This document shows positions 35,750-46,849 of a stretch of DNA of 64,000 bases, piece by piece. The position numbers were made by a program, and so were the translations under genes. The stretch comes from Methylosinus sp. H3A (GTDB lineage Bacteria; Pseudomonadota; Alphaproteobacteria; Rhizobiales; Beijerinckiaceae): the NCBI RefSeq assembly GCF_015709455.1, contig NZ_JADNQW010000005.1, positions 1,302,001 to 1,366,000 on the forward strand. Reading direction: 5' to 3'. How positions within the stretch are numbered: the stretch's first letter is position 1; the number at the start of each line of letters is the position of its first letter. The notes under the pieces are model-generated. The model searched no databases and was not told the origin of the DNA. It worked only from the letters and a program-made list of their open reading frames with translations.

Positions 35750-37012
35750 TCACTGCGCGCGCCGGAACACGAGGGACGCGTTGGTGCCGCCGAAACCGAA
35801 GGAATTCGACAGGACGATATCGATCTTCCGCTCTCGCGCCTTGTGCGGCACGAGGTCTATTTCGGTCTCGACCGAGGGATTGTCCAGATTGCGAGTGGGC
35901 GGCGCGACGCCGTGATTGAGCGCTAAAATGGAATAGATCGCCTCGACGGCGCCGGCCGCGCCGAGCAGATGCCCGATCGCCGATTTGGTCGAGGACATGG
36001 ACAGGCGCGGGGTCTCGGCGCCGACGAGCCGCTGCACGGCCGAAAGCTCGATCTCGTCGCCGAGCGGCGTCGAGGTGCCGTGCGAATTGACATAATCCAC
36101 CTCGGAGACGCGGATGCCGGCGCGCTTCAGCGCGATCTCCATGCAGCGATAGGCGCCGTCGCCGTCCGGCGCGGGCGCCGTGATGTGATAGGCGTCGCCC
36201 GACATTCCATAGCCGATGAGCTCGGCGTAGATTTTCGCGCCGCGGGCGATGGCGTGCTCATAGGATTCGAGCACGACGCAGCCCGCGCCCTCGCCCATGA
36301 CGAAACCATCGCGATCGCGGTCATAGGGACGCGATCCGGCCTCGGGACGATCGTTGAAGCCGGTCGACAGCGCCTTGCAGGCGGCGAAACCCGCGACGCC
36401 AATGCGATTCACCGGCGATTCGGCTCCGCCCGCGACCATCACCTCCGCCTCGCCGAGCGCGATCAGCCGGGCCGCGTCGCCAATGGCGTGCGCGCCGGTG
36501 GAGCAGGCCGTGACGACGGCGTGATTGGGGCCCTTGAGGCCGTGCATGATCGACACATAGCCGGAGGCCAGATTGATGATGCGGCCGGATATGAAGAATG
36601 GCGAGACGCGCCGCGGACCCTTGTCCTTCAGCGTGACCGAGGTCTCGTAGATTCCGCCGAGCCCGCCGATGCCGGAGCCGATCAGAACGCCGGTCGTATT
36701 CTGCTTCTCGGGCGTGTCCGCCCTCCATCCGGCGTCGGCCAGCGCCTGAGTCGCCGCGCTGACGCCATAGATGATGAAGTCGTCGACCTTGCGCTGCTCC
36801 TTCGGTTCGAACCAGGCGTTCGGATCGAAGGTTCCGTCGGTTCCGTCGCCGCGTGGCACAAAACCTGCTATTTGACACGGGAGATCGGACGCCTCGAAAG
36901 TGTCGATGCGTCGAAAACCGTGTTCTCCGGCGATCAGTCGCCGCCAGTTGACGTCCACGCCACAGCCCAACGGCGAAACGATGCCGAGACCGGTGACTAC
37001 CACCCTGCGCAT
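35750..37012 (-). CDS. fabF: beta-ketoacyl-ACP synthase II
   Basis: FabF extends fatty acids by condensing acyl-enzyme with malonyl-ACP. The 420-residue product has the Cys-His-His triad: Cys170 in VVTACSTGAHAI, His311 in VNSHGTSTPLGD and His348 in KSAIGHLLGAAGAVEA. GSGIGGLGG and EGAGCVVLES are further conserved motifs. Length and start are standard. It lies 97 bases after acpP and precedes mltG, the usual alphaproteobacterial order. Confidence 0.97.
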   Translation of the reverse strand: MRRVVVTGLGIVSPLGCGVDVNWRRLIAGEHGFRRIDTFEASDLPCQIAGFVPRGDGTDGTFDPNAWFEPKEQRKVDDFIIYGVSAATQALADAGWRADTPEKQNTTGVLIGSGIGGLGGIYETSVTLKDKGPRRVSPFFISGRIINLASGYVSIMHGLKGPNHAVVTACSTGAHAIGDAARLIALGEAEVMVAGGAESPVNRIGVAGFAACKALSTGFNDRPEAGSRPYDRDRDGFVMGEGAGCVVLESYEHAIARGAKIYAELIGYGMSGDAYHITAPAPDGDGAYRCMEIALKRAGIRVSEVDYVNSHGTSTPLGDEIELSAVQRLVGAETPRLSMSSTKSAIGHLLGAAGAVEAIYSILALNHGVAPPTRNLDNPSVETEIDLVPHKARERKIDIVLSNSFGFGGTNASLVFRRAQ

Positions 37013-37109
37013 GGATTCTCTCGAGCGCTATGCCTTATATTTCAGTGACTGTCTCGAAGACGCGACAGCGCGGATCGTTCGACGATCCGCGTCGCGTAGG
37101 CTCGTCGCC

Positions 37110-37349
37110 TCAAGCCGCCTTGGCTTTTTCGAGATAGGTGATCGCGTCGCCGACCGTGTTGATCTTCTCGGCCTCTTCGTCCGGGATCTCGACGCCGAAC
37201 TCCTCTTCGAAGGCCATGACCAGCTCGACGGTATCGAGCGAGTCGGCCCCGAGATCGTCGACGAAAGACGCCTCCGGCTTCACTTCTTCTTCTTTGACGC
37301 CGAGATGTTCGACAACGATACTCTTAACGCGCGGGGCGATATCGCTCAT
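37110..37349 (-). CDS. acpP: acyl carrier protein
   Basis: A 79-residue acidic protein carrying growing fatty acyl chains on a phosphopantetheine. The attachment serine is Ser37 in [20 protein letters not shown], the most conserved ACP motif. The start MSDIAPRV was chosen over an in-frame ATG 69 bases upstream, as all ACPs begin close to this point. Located between fabG and fabF. Confidence 0.97.
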   Translation of the reverse strand: MSDIAPRVKSIVVEHLGVKEEEVKPEASFVDDLGADSLDTVELVMAFEEEFGVEIPDEEAEKINTVGDAITYLEKAKAA

Positions 37350-37613
37350 CTGCTCTGATCCTCGTTCGATCGCTCTGCTGACATCGATTTGGCGGATCCA
37401 GAGTTCGGCTCGGACCACGCTCGATCGTCTCAGGGGTAAACTACTTCACATTTCCGCGGTTTCGCTCGCGCGATCCGCCGAAACGTCGCCATTGGGAGGC
37501 GAACCGATTCGCTGGCCCGAATTGCTCTTACGGCGTCGCCCCCGGCCAGCGTCGCGTCTGGTAGCATAATTAATTCGCCGTGGCGAGAGGCGCCCCGCGG
37601 CATTTCGGGGGCT

Positions 37614-38351
37614 TCAGATCATCGCCATTCCGCCGTTCACATGCAGTGTCTGGCCGGTGACATAAGCCGACTCGTCGCTCGACAGATAGACGACGGCGGC
37701 GGCCACATCCGCGCCTGTTCCGAGCCGCCCGGCCGGCACGGCGCGCAGGATGGTCTGCTTCTGCGTTTCGTTCAGCGCGTCGGTCATCGGGCTCTCGATG
37801 AAACCCGGAGCGACGCAATTGACGGTGATGCCGCGCGAGGCGACCTCGGCCGCGAGCGATTTGGTCATGCCGATCATGCCCGCCTTGGCCGCCGCATAAT
37901 TACCCTGGCCGGCGTTGCCGGTGACGCCGACCACCGAGGTGATGCCGATGATGCGGCCGAAACGCTTGCGCATCATGCCGCGCAGCGCGGCGCGCGACAG
38001 GCGGAAGGCCGAGGTGAGATTGACGTTCAGCACCGCGTCCCAATCCTCGTCCTTCAAGCGCATGAACAGCATGTCGCGGGTGATTCCGGCGTTGTTGACC
38101 AGAATGTCGAGCCCGCCCATCGCCTTTTCCGCCGCCGGGACCAGCGCTTCGGTCTGGGCCTTGTCGGAGAGGTCGCCGGGCAGCACATGGACGCGCTCCC
38201 CGAGCTCGGCGGCGAGCGTGGCGAGAGCCTCCTCGCGCGTTCCCGAAAGGGCCACGACCGCGCCGCTCTTGTGCATCGCGCGCGCGATGTCTTTGCCGAT
38301 GCCGCCGCTCGCGCCGGTCACCAGCGCCGTCTTGCCGGTCAGATCGAACAT
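37614..38351 (-). CDS. fabG: 3-oxoacyl-ACP reductase
   Basis: FabG reduces 3-oxoacyl-ACP with NADPH. The 245-residue short-chain dehydrogenase has the cofactor motif TGASGGIGK (12-20), the NNAG motif (86-89), and the catalytic Ser139, Tyr152 and Lys156 (GITSVVG, GNYAAAKAG). A longer open frame extends upstream, but MFDLTGKTALVTGASGG is the standard start. It lies upstream of acpP by 264 bases. Confidence 0.97.
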   Translation of the reverse strand: MFDLTGKTALVTGASGGIGKDIARAMHKSGAVVALSGTREEALATLAAELGERVHVLPGDLSDKAQTEALVPAAEKAMGGLDILVNNAGITRDMLFMRLKDEDWDAVLNVNLTSAFRLSRAALRGMMRKRFGRIIGITSVVGVTGNAGQGNYAAAKAGMIGMTKSLAAEVASRGITVNCVAPGFIESPMTDALNETQKQTILRAVPAGRLGTGADVAAAVVYLSSDESAYVTGQTLHVNGGMAMI

Positions 38352-38722
38352 CTCTCTCCCCCTCGCCGCCGCTTTCGTCGCGCGGCTTCGCGAAACTCGA
38401 TGCGTCTCTATAGGGCGCCGGCCGCGCGGCGCGCAATCGAATGGCGCGGCGCCCCTCTTTGTCGCATTAGGTAGTTTCGCGGAGAGAAAATCCGGCTCAG
38501 GTGTAGTACAAATGCTACGACTCAAACTTACCTAGGGGTGCTTTTTTATCACACGGCCAAAATAAATAAGCTCCGTGATCGAATATAGCCTTTTTCGGCG
38601 TTTACAGTGTCAGCGATTTACGAAATCTTCGTTCCGCAGCGGTTCGAATGCTTATGTTGCTGGGGTCGAACGGCGTGATTGGCGTGCGTGCGCCGATTTT
38701 TAGAGAATTGAAGGAGCCATCT
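38352..38722. other. divergent intergenic region fabG / omp
   Basis: About 370 bases with the promoters of fabG (leftward) and the outer-membrane gene (rightward). The stretch 38510-38620 is AT-rich for this genome, including GCTTTTTTATCACACGG and AAAATAAATAAG. I could not assign a definite promoter or regulator site. A strong ribosome site (GAAGGAG) precedes the rightward ATG. Confidence 0.4.
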
Positions 38723-39529
38723 ATGAAAAACAGGATTTCCGTTCTGGCGATCTCTTCGGCGCTGCTCGCCGGCGCGGCCAGCGCGGCCGATCTGCCCTCG
38801 CGCAGGGAAGCGCCCGTCGTCTTCGTTCCGCCGCCGGCCTTCTCCTGGACCGGACCCTATGTCGGCCTGAACATCGGCGGCGGCTGGGTCGACCGCAGCC
38901 GCAACAACAATAATTGGGGCGGCGGCTGGAACAACAACAATGGCAACAACAGCGGCGGCATCGTCGGCGGCGGCCAGCTCGGCTGGAACTATCAGATCTC
39001 GCCGCTCTTCGTGGTCGGCCTCGAGACGGATATCCAGGGAACGAGCATCGGCAGCGGCGGTGGCAACAATAATAATTGGTGGGGCGGCTTGAGCAATGCC
39101 GACCGGGTGCGCGTGCCTTGGTTCGGCACCGTGCGCGGCCGTCTCGGCCTGGCGCTGCTCGATTCGCGGCTCTTGATCTACGGCACCGGCGGCTTCGCCT
39201 ATGGCGAGGTGAATCGCCCCTTGCTCGGCTGGTGGGGCAACAACAACAACAATGACGTGCGCGGCGGCTGGACGGCCGGCGGCGGCGTCGAATGGGCCTT
39301 CCTGCCCAATTGGTCGGCCAAGATCGAATATCTCTATACGGAGCTCAACGACAACGCCAACAACAACAATAATTGGTTGCTGCTCGCGCCGATCGTTCAG
39401 CCGGGCCCTCTCGGCATCGGGGCTTTGGGCGGGAACTGGAACCGCCGCACGCAGATCAACACCGTGCGCGCCGGCGTCAATTACCACTTCAATCTCTTCA
39501 GCCCCACTCCCGTGGTTGCGAGATACTGA
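38723..39529 (+). CDS. outer-membrane beta-barrel protein, Asn-rich loops
   Basis: A 268-residue protein of the Omp25/RopB-like porin family. A signal peptide (ISVLAISSALLAGAASAADL) is followed by the family start FSWTGPYVGLNIGGGW. Later comes VPWFGTVRGRLGLALLDSRL, then EYLYTEL and the closing NTVRAGVNYHFN. Asparagine-rich runs, which usually form exposed loops, occur at about 61-77, 115-118, 173-177 and 209-217, several written as repeated AAC/AAT codons. It is oriented against the fatty-acid genes on both sides and has its own terminator. Confidence 0.92.
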   Translation: MKNRISVLAISSALLAGAASAADLPSRREAPVVFVPPPAFSWTGPYVGLNIGGGWVDRSRNNNNWGGGWNNNNGNNSGGIVGGGQLGWNYQISPLFVVGLETDIQGTSIGSGGGNNNNWWGGLSNADRVRVPWFGTVRGRLGLALLDSRLLIYGTGGFAYGEVNRPLLGWWGNNNNNDVRGGWTAGGGVEWAFLPNWSAKIEYLYTELNDNANNNNNWLLLAPIVQPGPLGIGALGGNWNRRTQINTVRAGVNYHFNLFSPTPVVARY

Positions 39530-39551
39530 AGCGTCCTCCTCCTCCCGGACG

Positions 39552-39585
39552 AAGAGCCCGGCCCTTGTGGCCGGGCTCTTTTTTT
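39552..39585 (+). terminator. rho-independent terminator of omp gene
   Basis: Stem AAGAGCCCGGCC / GGCCGGGCTCTT (12 bp, perfect) with loop CTTGT, followed by TTTTT. It ends 56 bases after the omp stop and before the convergent fabD stop. Confidence 0.95.
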
Positions 39586-39589
39586 GCCG

Positions 39590-40537
39590 TCAGGCGAAGG
39601 CGCGATAAGCGTCCAGATCCTCGGGCGCGCCGACGACGAGGCCCGCAGCGCCCGAGGCGATGCGCTTCAACAGGCCTGTGAGCACCTTGCCGGCGCCGCA
39701 TTCGACGAATTTGTCGACGCCCTCTCCCGCCATGAAGGCGACGCATTCGCGCCAGCGCACGGTGCCCGTCACCTGCTCGACCAGAAGCCCGCGGATATCG
39801 TCCGGCGAAACGACCGGCCGCGCCGTCACATTGGCGACGACGGGGACTTTCGGCGCGAGGATCGTCGTCGTCGCCAGAGCGTCGCGCATGGCGTCGGCGG
39901 CGCCTTGCATCAGCGCGCAATGGAAGGGGGCGGAGACAGGGAGCGCCACGGCGCGCTTCACGCCGCGCTCCTTGGCGAGGAGAATCGCCTTCTCGACGGC
40001 GGCCTTGGCGCCCGAGATGACGATCTGACCGCCGCCATTGTCATTGGCGACCTGGCAGACCTCGCCCTCCGCGGCGGCGGCCGCCTCGGCGATGGCGCGG
40101 GCGGCCTCGAGCTCGACGCCGATGAGCGCCGCCATCGCGCCCGCGCCGACCGGAACCGCCGCCTGCATCGCCTGACCGCGCAGCCGCAAAAGCCGCGCCG
40201 TGTCGGCGATGGAGATCGCCCCGGCGGCGGCGAGCGCCGAATATTCGCCGAGCGAATGGCCGGCGACAAATTTCGCGTCGCGGGAAAGATCGAGCCCGGC
40301 CTCGGCCTCGAGCACGCGAATGGCGGCGAGCGAGACGGCCATCAGCGCCGGCTGGGCGTTGGCGGTGAGCGTCAGCTCCGCTTCCGGGCCCTCGAACATG
40401 ATCTTCGAGAGCGGCGCGCCGAGCGCGGCGTCCACTTCCTCATAGACGGCGCGCGCCTGAGGAAAGGCCTCGCCGAGCGCCTTGCCCATGCCTACCGCCT
40501 GCGACCCCTGCCCCGGAAATACGAATGCCTTCGCCAT
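39590..40537 (-). CDS. fabD: malonyl-CoA:ACP transacylase
   Basis: FabD loads malonate onto ACP for fatty-acid synthesis. The 315-residue product begins MAKAFVFPGQGSQAVGMGKA and has the nucleophile Ser95 in AGHSLGEYSA and the catalytic His206 in SAPFHC. The C-terminal segment VECGAGKVLTGLLKRI is also typical. A longer in-frame extension upstream has no homology. In most relatives fabD is directly followed by fabG; here the omp gene lies between them. Confidence 0.96.
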   Translation of the reverse strand: MAKAFVFPGQGSQAVGMGKALGEAFPQARAVYEEVDAALGAPLSKIMFEGPEAELTLTANAQPALMAVSLAAIRVLEAEAGLDLSRDAKFVAGHSLGEYSALAAAGAISIADTARLLRLRGQAMQAAVPVGAGAMAALIGVELEAARAIAEAAAAAEGEVCQVANDNGGGQIVISGAKAAVEKAILLAKERGVKRAVALPVSAPFHCALMQGAADAMRDALATTTILAPKVPVVANVTARPVVSPDDIRGLLVEQVTGTVRWRECVAFMAGEGVDKFVECGAGKVLTGLLKRIASGAAGLVVGAPEDLDAYRAFA

Positions 40538-40641
40538 GCGCTGCTCGCCTCGCTCTGATTGGTTCGAGATACGGGCCGAGTGGAGCCTAGACGGGCGACC
40601 TGTCAAGCGGGCGTGAACGCTCGCGTCCCGCCTGCGGCGCG

Positions 40642-41534
40642 TCAGGCGAGGAATCGAAACACCTCTGTCTCGGCGATACGCTCCGCCGACAACCCCGTCC
40701 AAAGCGCCGCCGCTTTGCGGCCTCGTGCGTAAACCGCGATCCTGCTGCCGGGGCCCTCGCCGGAGTGACCGAGCGGATGATTTAACGGATCGGTCGCCGA
40801 TAGCATGAGGCCGAGCCCATAGGCCGGATCGGGATGAAGGACGCTGCGATGCTCCGGGAGCGGACGCCGTTCGAGCATCGCGGCGCGCATGTCAGGTCTG
40901 AGCAGACCGTCGGAGATCAACATCCGCAGGAGGCGGGCGGCGTCCTCCACCGTCCCGACGACCAGACCGTGGTAGACCCAACCCGGATGATAGTCGCCGG
41001 CGTCTCCCATCTGAACGCCCGCGAGGTCGGCCGGCGTCGTCGCCAGGCGAGCGGTCGTCAGCCCAGCGGGCGCGAATACGAGCCGTCGAAGCGCGGCCGC
41101 AAGCGTCAGGCCGGACGCGCGCTCGATCGATCGCGCGACTTCCATATAGCCGATATTGGAATAGGCCCAGTTCGTGCCGGGTTCATAGCGCAGCCGATCC
41201 GCCTGGAGCTCGGCGAGCAGCCGATCGGCGGGCCAAGGCGTTCTGCTCGCCGCCACATCCTCCCGGTAGCGGGGCGCGGAGCCGTAGTCGGGCAGCCCCG
41301 CTTCATGACGAAGAAGCTGACGTAGACTATATCGCGCGCCGGCGATCGGCTCGCTCAAGCTCAGCGAGCCGATCTCCACCAGGCGGAGAGCGGCGATCGC
41401 CAGAACGGTCTTTGTGAAGCTCCACCACGGCGCCGGATCGACGGTCCCGGAAAGCGTCACGCCGCCCGCCTCATCGATGAAGGCTCCAGATTCCATCACG
41501 TCACACCGCGAAGAGAAGCTGTCTCGCCGGTCCG

Positions 41535-41538
<4 letters not shown>
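40642..41538 (-). CDS. serine hydrolase, beta-lactamase class C-like
   Basis: A 298-residue penicillin-binding-protein-like hydrolase. The catalytic SxxK motif is SFTK (about 40-43), the YSN motif is at about 126-128 (NWAYSNIGY), and HSGEG lies near the C-terminus, in place of the class C KTG. No signal peptide is evident, suggesting an esterase-like cytoplasmic role rather than a secreted beta-lactamase. It starts at a GTG overlapping the acs stop as GTGA; an in-frame ATG 42 bases later is an alternative. Confidence 0.83.
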
Positions 41539-43469
<1,931 letters not shown>

Positions 43470-43787
43470 TCGAGCGTTTCCCTCGGGTGACCGCGGCGCG
43501 TTGGCGCGCCGTCCGCTTTGTCGTCAATATGACCTTTTTCGCCGTCTCGGGCTATGGCGTCCTCGCGCCTGGGGCGCCCGCCTTTTCGGCGCCGCGAGCC
43601 TGGCCGGGCTCTGCGACGCGGCGCCGCGCGGGCGCGACATCAGGTCGCAGATCGTTTCGAATTGCTACGTATTACAGGAGCGCTGCGCATGCTGCGAGCT
43701 GAATTTCTTCCCGGCGAGAGACTGGTCGGCGCCGGATTTGCGGCTCTTTTAGACGGCGCGACGCCCCAATGCCTTCGAGGAGCCGAG
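43470..43787. other. intergenic region upstream of acs
   Basis: About 320 bases holding the divergent promoters of acs and of the 164-residue protein. Short frames in it have no family resemblance. I see no terminator, tRNA or clear repeat. Confidence 0.35.
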
Positions 43788-44282
43788 ATGAAGACCCCTT
43801 CGTTCGACGATGTTCGCGAGCTATGCCTTCGCCGTTGCGACACGATTTTCTACTCGCTGGTGGCGATCGTCGCCCTGGCCCGCGCGATCGTCGATTTCCA
43901 GCAAGGCGCGTTCAGCCTCGGGCTTTATTCCTCCCTCGTCGACATCATCGGCTATCGCGAATTGCTGCGGCTGTTCCTGTGGGCGCGCGAGAATCCGCGC
44001 TACGCCATCGCCTCGCTCTATGGAGCGGTCATCGCTTCGGCGCTGCCGGTCATGTTCTCGCATCCGAGCGCCTTCCTCTTCGAATGCACGGTCTATCTGC
44101 TGCTGCGCATCGCCGCCAATCTTTTGGTCGGCCTCGACGAGCGGGCGGTCTTCAAGCTCTATCGCGAAGTGCTGTTCGATTATTACAATCGCAAGCCGCC
44201 GCAGAAGCGCGACCGCAAGCGGCGCAAAACTCTGCTCGAGCGTCTCGGCCTCGAGGAAGGCTTCGCTCCGGGAACCGCTTGA
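43788..44282 (+). CDS. small integral membrane protein
   Basis: A 164-residue protein with three likely membrane helices (about 20-40, 62-85 and 88-105; e.g. IFYSLVAIVALARAIVDFQ and AIASLYGAVIASALPVMF). A basic C-terminal tail follows (RKPPQKRDRKRRKTLLERLG). The ribosome site GAGGAG lies 6 bases before the ATG. A longer in-frame extension upstream lacks any such site. Family not recognised; it is convergent with the MFS transporter. Confidence 0.7.
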   Translation: MKTPSFDDVRELCLRRCDTIFYSLVAIVALARAIVDFQQGAFSLGLYSSLVDIIGYRELLRLFLWARENPRYAIASLYGAVIASALPVMFSHPSAFLFECTVYLLLRIAANLLVGLDERAVFKLYREVLFDYYNRKPPQKRDRKRRKTLLERLGLEEGFAPGTA

Positions 44283-44292
44283 GCTGTGACGC

Positions 44293-45480
44293 TCAGCGCT
44301 TCGGCCCCGTCTCCGGCATGGCGACGAGGACCAGCGCGAGCCCCGCGAGAGCGATGGCGGCGAGCGTCAGAAAGCCCGCCGCATAGCCGCTCGACGTGAC
44401 GATGAAGCCCGCGACGGAGAGGCTCGTCGCGCCGCCCACGCCCTGCACGAATCCGAGGCCGCCGCGCGCGAGGCTGTAATGGCCCGTGCCGCGCATGATG
44501 TCCGCGAGCACGAGCGGCAGCAGCGCGTCGAACAGACCGCCGCCGACGCCGTCCAGCAATTGCGCGGCGAGCAGCCGCAAAGGCGTGTCGGCGAAGACGC
44601 AGGCGAGATCGCGCGCGAACAGCGCCGCGAAGGCGAGAACGATGAGCGGCTTGCGGCCGATGCGGTCGGCGCGCTCGACGAGCAGCGCCATGCCGATCGT
44701 CGAGAGCTGCGCGAGAATGATCGCCGCAGATGTGACGCCGCTCTCGAAGCCGGGATTTTCCGAGGCGAGCTTCTGCGCGATGAGCGAGAGAGCAGGCGCA
44801 TTGGCGAAATTGAACAGCGCCGCCGCCGCCGCAAAGATCAGCAGCGTCCGGTAATGCAGGAGATCGCGCAGCTTTCCGGGCTGCGGCGGATGCGCGGGAT
44901 CGACATCCTCGAGCCCGCGGGCGCGGTCGTGATCGATCGCCGCGGCGGGAATGGCGAAAGCCGCCCGCGCCGCGAGCACAGCAAAGATCGGCGTCAGATA
45001 GAAAGGCGCCGTCTGCGAGACGAGGACGCCGACGAAGCCGACGATTCCGGCGATGAAAATATTCCCCGCCCGATCGAAGGCGGCGTTGCGGCCGAGCCGC
45101 TCGGCGAGCCTGTCGCGGCCATAGAGGCCGAGCGTGATCGCCGCCACAGCGGGCGCGAAGACGGCGCCGAGCGTCGCCATGACGACATCCGCCGCCACCA
45201 CGACCGGAATGCTCGGCGCATGTATGATGGCGAGCCCGCAGGCGCAGAGGACGAAGCTCGACAAAACCAAAAGCTCGCGCTTGGCGTGGGTGCGGTCGAT
45301 GAAGGCGCCGACAGCCGGATGGGCGGCGATGCCGACGAGCCCGCTCACGGTGAGCACGGCGCCGATCTCCGCCTGGCTCCAATGCGCCTGGGTGAAGAGA
45401 TAGACGCCGACGAAAGGCCCGAGCCCGCCGCGCACATCGGCGAGGAAAAAATTGAGCCGGTCGAGAGCGTCCAGGCGCAT
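44293..45480 (-). CDS. MFS transporter
   Basis: A 395-residue protein with about twelve membrane helices. The N-terminal half has DRLNFFLADVRGGLGPFVGV, and the loop after helix 2 holds the MFS motif-like GAFIDRTHAKRELLV. The second half carries a similar loop (ERADRIGRKPLIVLA). Members with this N-terminus in alphaproteobacteria are mostly uncharacterised. Substrate unknown; it stands alone, divergent from the O-methyltransferase gene. Confidence 0.88.
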   Translation of the reverse strand: MRLDALDRLNFFLADVRGGLGPFVGVYLFTQAHWSQAEIGAVLTVSGLVGIAAHPAVGAFIDRTHAKRELLVLSSFVLCACGLAIIHAPSIPVVVAADVVMATLGAVFAPAVAAITLGLYGRDRLAERLGRNAAFDRAGNIFIAGIVGFVGVLVSQTAPFYLTPIFAVLAARAAFAIPAAAIDHDRARGLEDVDPAHPPQPGKLRDLLHYRTLLIFAAAAALFNFANAPALSLIAQKLASENPGFESGVTSAAIILAQLSTIGMALLVERADRIGRKPLIVLAFAALFARDLACVFADTPLRLLAAQLLDGVGGGLFDALLPLVLADIMRGTGHYSLARGGLGFVQGVGGATSLSVAGFIVTSSGYAAGFLTLAAIALAGLALVLVAMPETGPKR

Positions 45481-45601
45481 GGCGGCGATGGTCCCGTGGT
45501 TCCCCCTCCGGTCAAACGCCCGAGCCAGGGATAATCGACGTTTGCGAGTCGCCGCTTTTGGGCTAGGAGCGGATTATCTATGCATGGCGGAGGGGCCGCA
45601 T

Positions 45602-46738
45602 ATGGGGCAGTTCTTTCGGGACAGGCTGCGGCGGCTCCGGGATCGGCTGGTGTCGAGCCCGCGCTTCCAGCGCCTCGCGGCCGCGCATCCGCTGACCCGC
45701 GCGAAGGCGCGACGGCGCGCGCGGGACATGCTCGATCTTTGCGCCGGCTTCGTCTATTCGCAGGTGCTGCTCGCCTGCGTGCGGCTGAAGCTATTGGAGC
45801 TGCTGCTCGAGCAACCGCGCGATGTGGAGCAGGTCGCAAAAAGCCTCGAGCTCTCGACCGAGGCCGCGGCGCGGCTGCTCGACGCCGCCGCCTCGCTCGG
45901 CCTGGTGGAGCGGCGCGGCAAGGGGCGCTTCGGCCTCGGCGAGCTCGGCGCGGCGCTCATCGGCAATAGAGCGGCGCTCTCGCTGGTCGCGCATCAGCCC
46001 ATGCTCTACGCCGATCTCGCCGATCCTGTGGCTCTGCTGCGGGGCGACGAAGCCGCCGAGCCGCGGCTCGCCGATTATTGGCCCTATTCGGCCGCCGAAA
46101 ATCCGGCCGAGCTCTCCGCCGAGGAGGTCGCGCCCTATAGCGCGCTGATGGCCGCCTCGCAGCCGCTGGTCGCGCAGGAGCTGCTCGACGTCTACCCCAT
46201 TCGTCGCCACAAGCGCTTGCTCGACGTAGGCGGCGGGGAAGGCGCCTTTCTCGCCGCGGCGGCGGCGCGCGCGCCGAGGCTGCAGCTGATGCTCTTCGAT
46301 CTGCCGGCCGTCGTGGAGCGCGCCCGCGCCCGGCTCGACGAAGCGGGACTGACGAAACGGACGAGCTATTTCTCCGGCAATTTCCTCGCCGATCCGCTGC
46401 CCAAGGGCGCGGATGTGATCACGCTGATTCGCATCGTCCATGATCATGACGACGCCTCCGCGCTGGAGCTGTTGCGCAATGTGCGCCGCGCCCTGCCGCG
46501 CGACGGGACGCTGCTCATCATCGAGGCCATGTCTGGCGTCGAGGGGGCGGAGCCGCTCGACGCCTATTACGGCTTCTACACGCTGGCCATGGGCCGCGGC
46601 GAGCCGCGCACCGTGACCGAGTTGCAGAAGCTCGCGAAAAAAGCGGGCTTCGGCCGCTTCCGCCTGCTGAACAATCCCATGCCCATCGTCGCGAGCATTC
46701 TGGCCGCGCGGCCCGATCCAGACTATCACGGGCCTTGA
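45602..46738 (+). CDS. CrtF-like SAM-dependent O-methyltransferase
   Basis: A 378-residue protein. The N-terminal helical dimerisation part (about 1-150) contains HPLTRAKARRRARDMLDLCA and GFVYSQVLLACVRLKLLELL, which closely follow the pattern of bacterial carotenoid O-methyltransferase CrtF. The C-terminal SAM domain has LLDVGGGEGAFLAAAAARAP and IRIVHDHDDASALELL with the catalytic histidine region. CrtF methylates hydroxylated carotenoids. No other carotenoid genes are in the window, so the substrate is open. The ATG at 45602 has GGAGGGG upstream. Confidence 0.75.
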   Translation: MGQFFRDRLRRLRDRLVSSPRFQRLAAAHPLTRAKARRRARDMLDLCAGFVYSQVLLACVRLKLLELLLEQPRDVEQVAKSLELSTEAAARLLDAAASLGLVERRGKGRFGLGELGAALIGNRAALSLVAHQPMLYADLADPVALLRGDEAAEPRLADYWPYSAAENPAELSAEEVAPYSALMAASQPLVAQELLDVYPIRRHKRLLDVGGGEGAFLAAAAARAPRLQLMLFDLPAVVERARARLDEAGLTKRTSYFSGNFLADPLPKGADVITLIRIVHDHDDASALELLRNVRRALPRDGTLLIIEAMSGVEGAEPLDAYYGFYTLAMGRGEPRTVTELQKLAKKAGFGRFRLLNNPMPIVASILAARPDPDYHGP

Positions 46739-46784
46739 GCTGGCGGTCCGGCCCGAACTTGCCGGGACCGAGCGGAGCAGCCAT

Positions 46785-46840
46785 GTCTCCGACGGGGGAA
46801 AGTCTCCCGTGGGGGAGAAAGGGTCTCCGGTGGGGGAAAA
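46785..46840 (+). repeat. three short direct repeats before the protease gene
   Basis: GTCTCC recurs at 46785, 46802 and 46823, each followed 3-5 bases later by a run of five G and then GA or AA. The period is 17 and 21 bases. The last copy contributes the purine-rich stretch GGGGGAAAAGG just before the protease ATG. Confidence 0.6.
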
Positions 46841-46849
46841 GGCCGGCCG

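Noticed and set aside
32340..35915. 1191-codon plus-strand open frame
   Set aside because: It lies antisense to gmk, yicC and mltG, which have clear homology; high GC third positions leave the opposite strand open.
46785..46840. Possible CRISPR-like repeats
   Set aside because: Only three short imperfect copies with 17-21 base periods and no spacers; not a CRISPR array.
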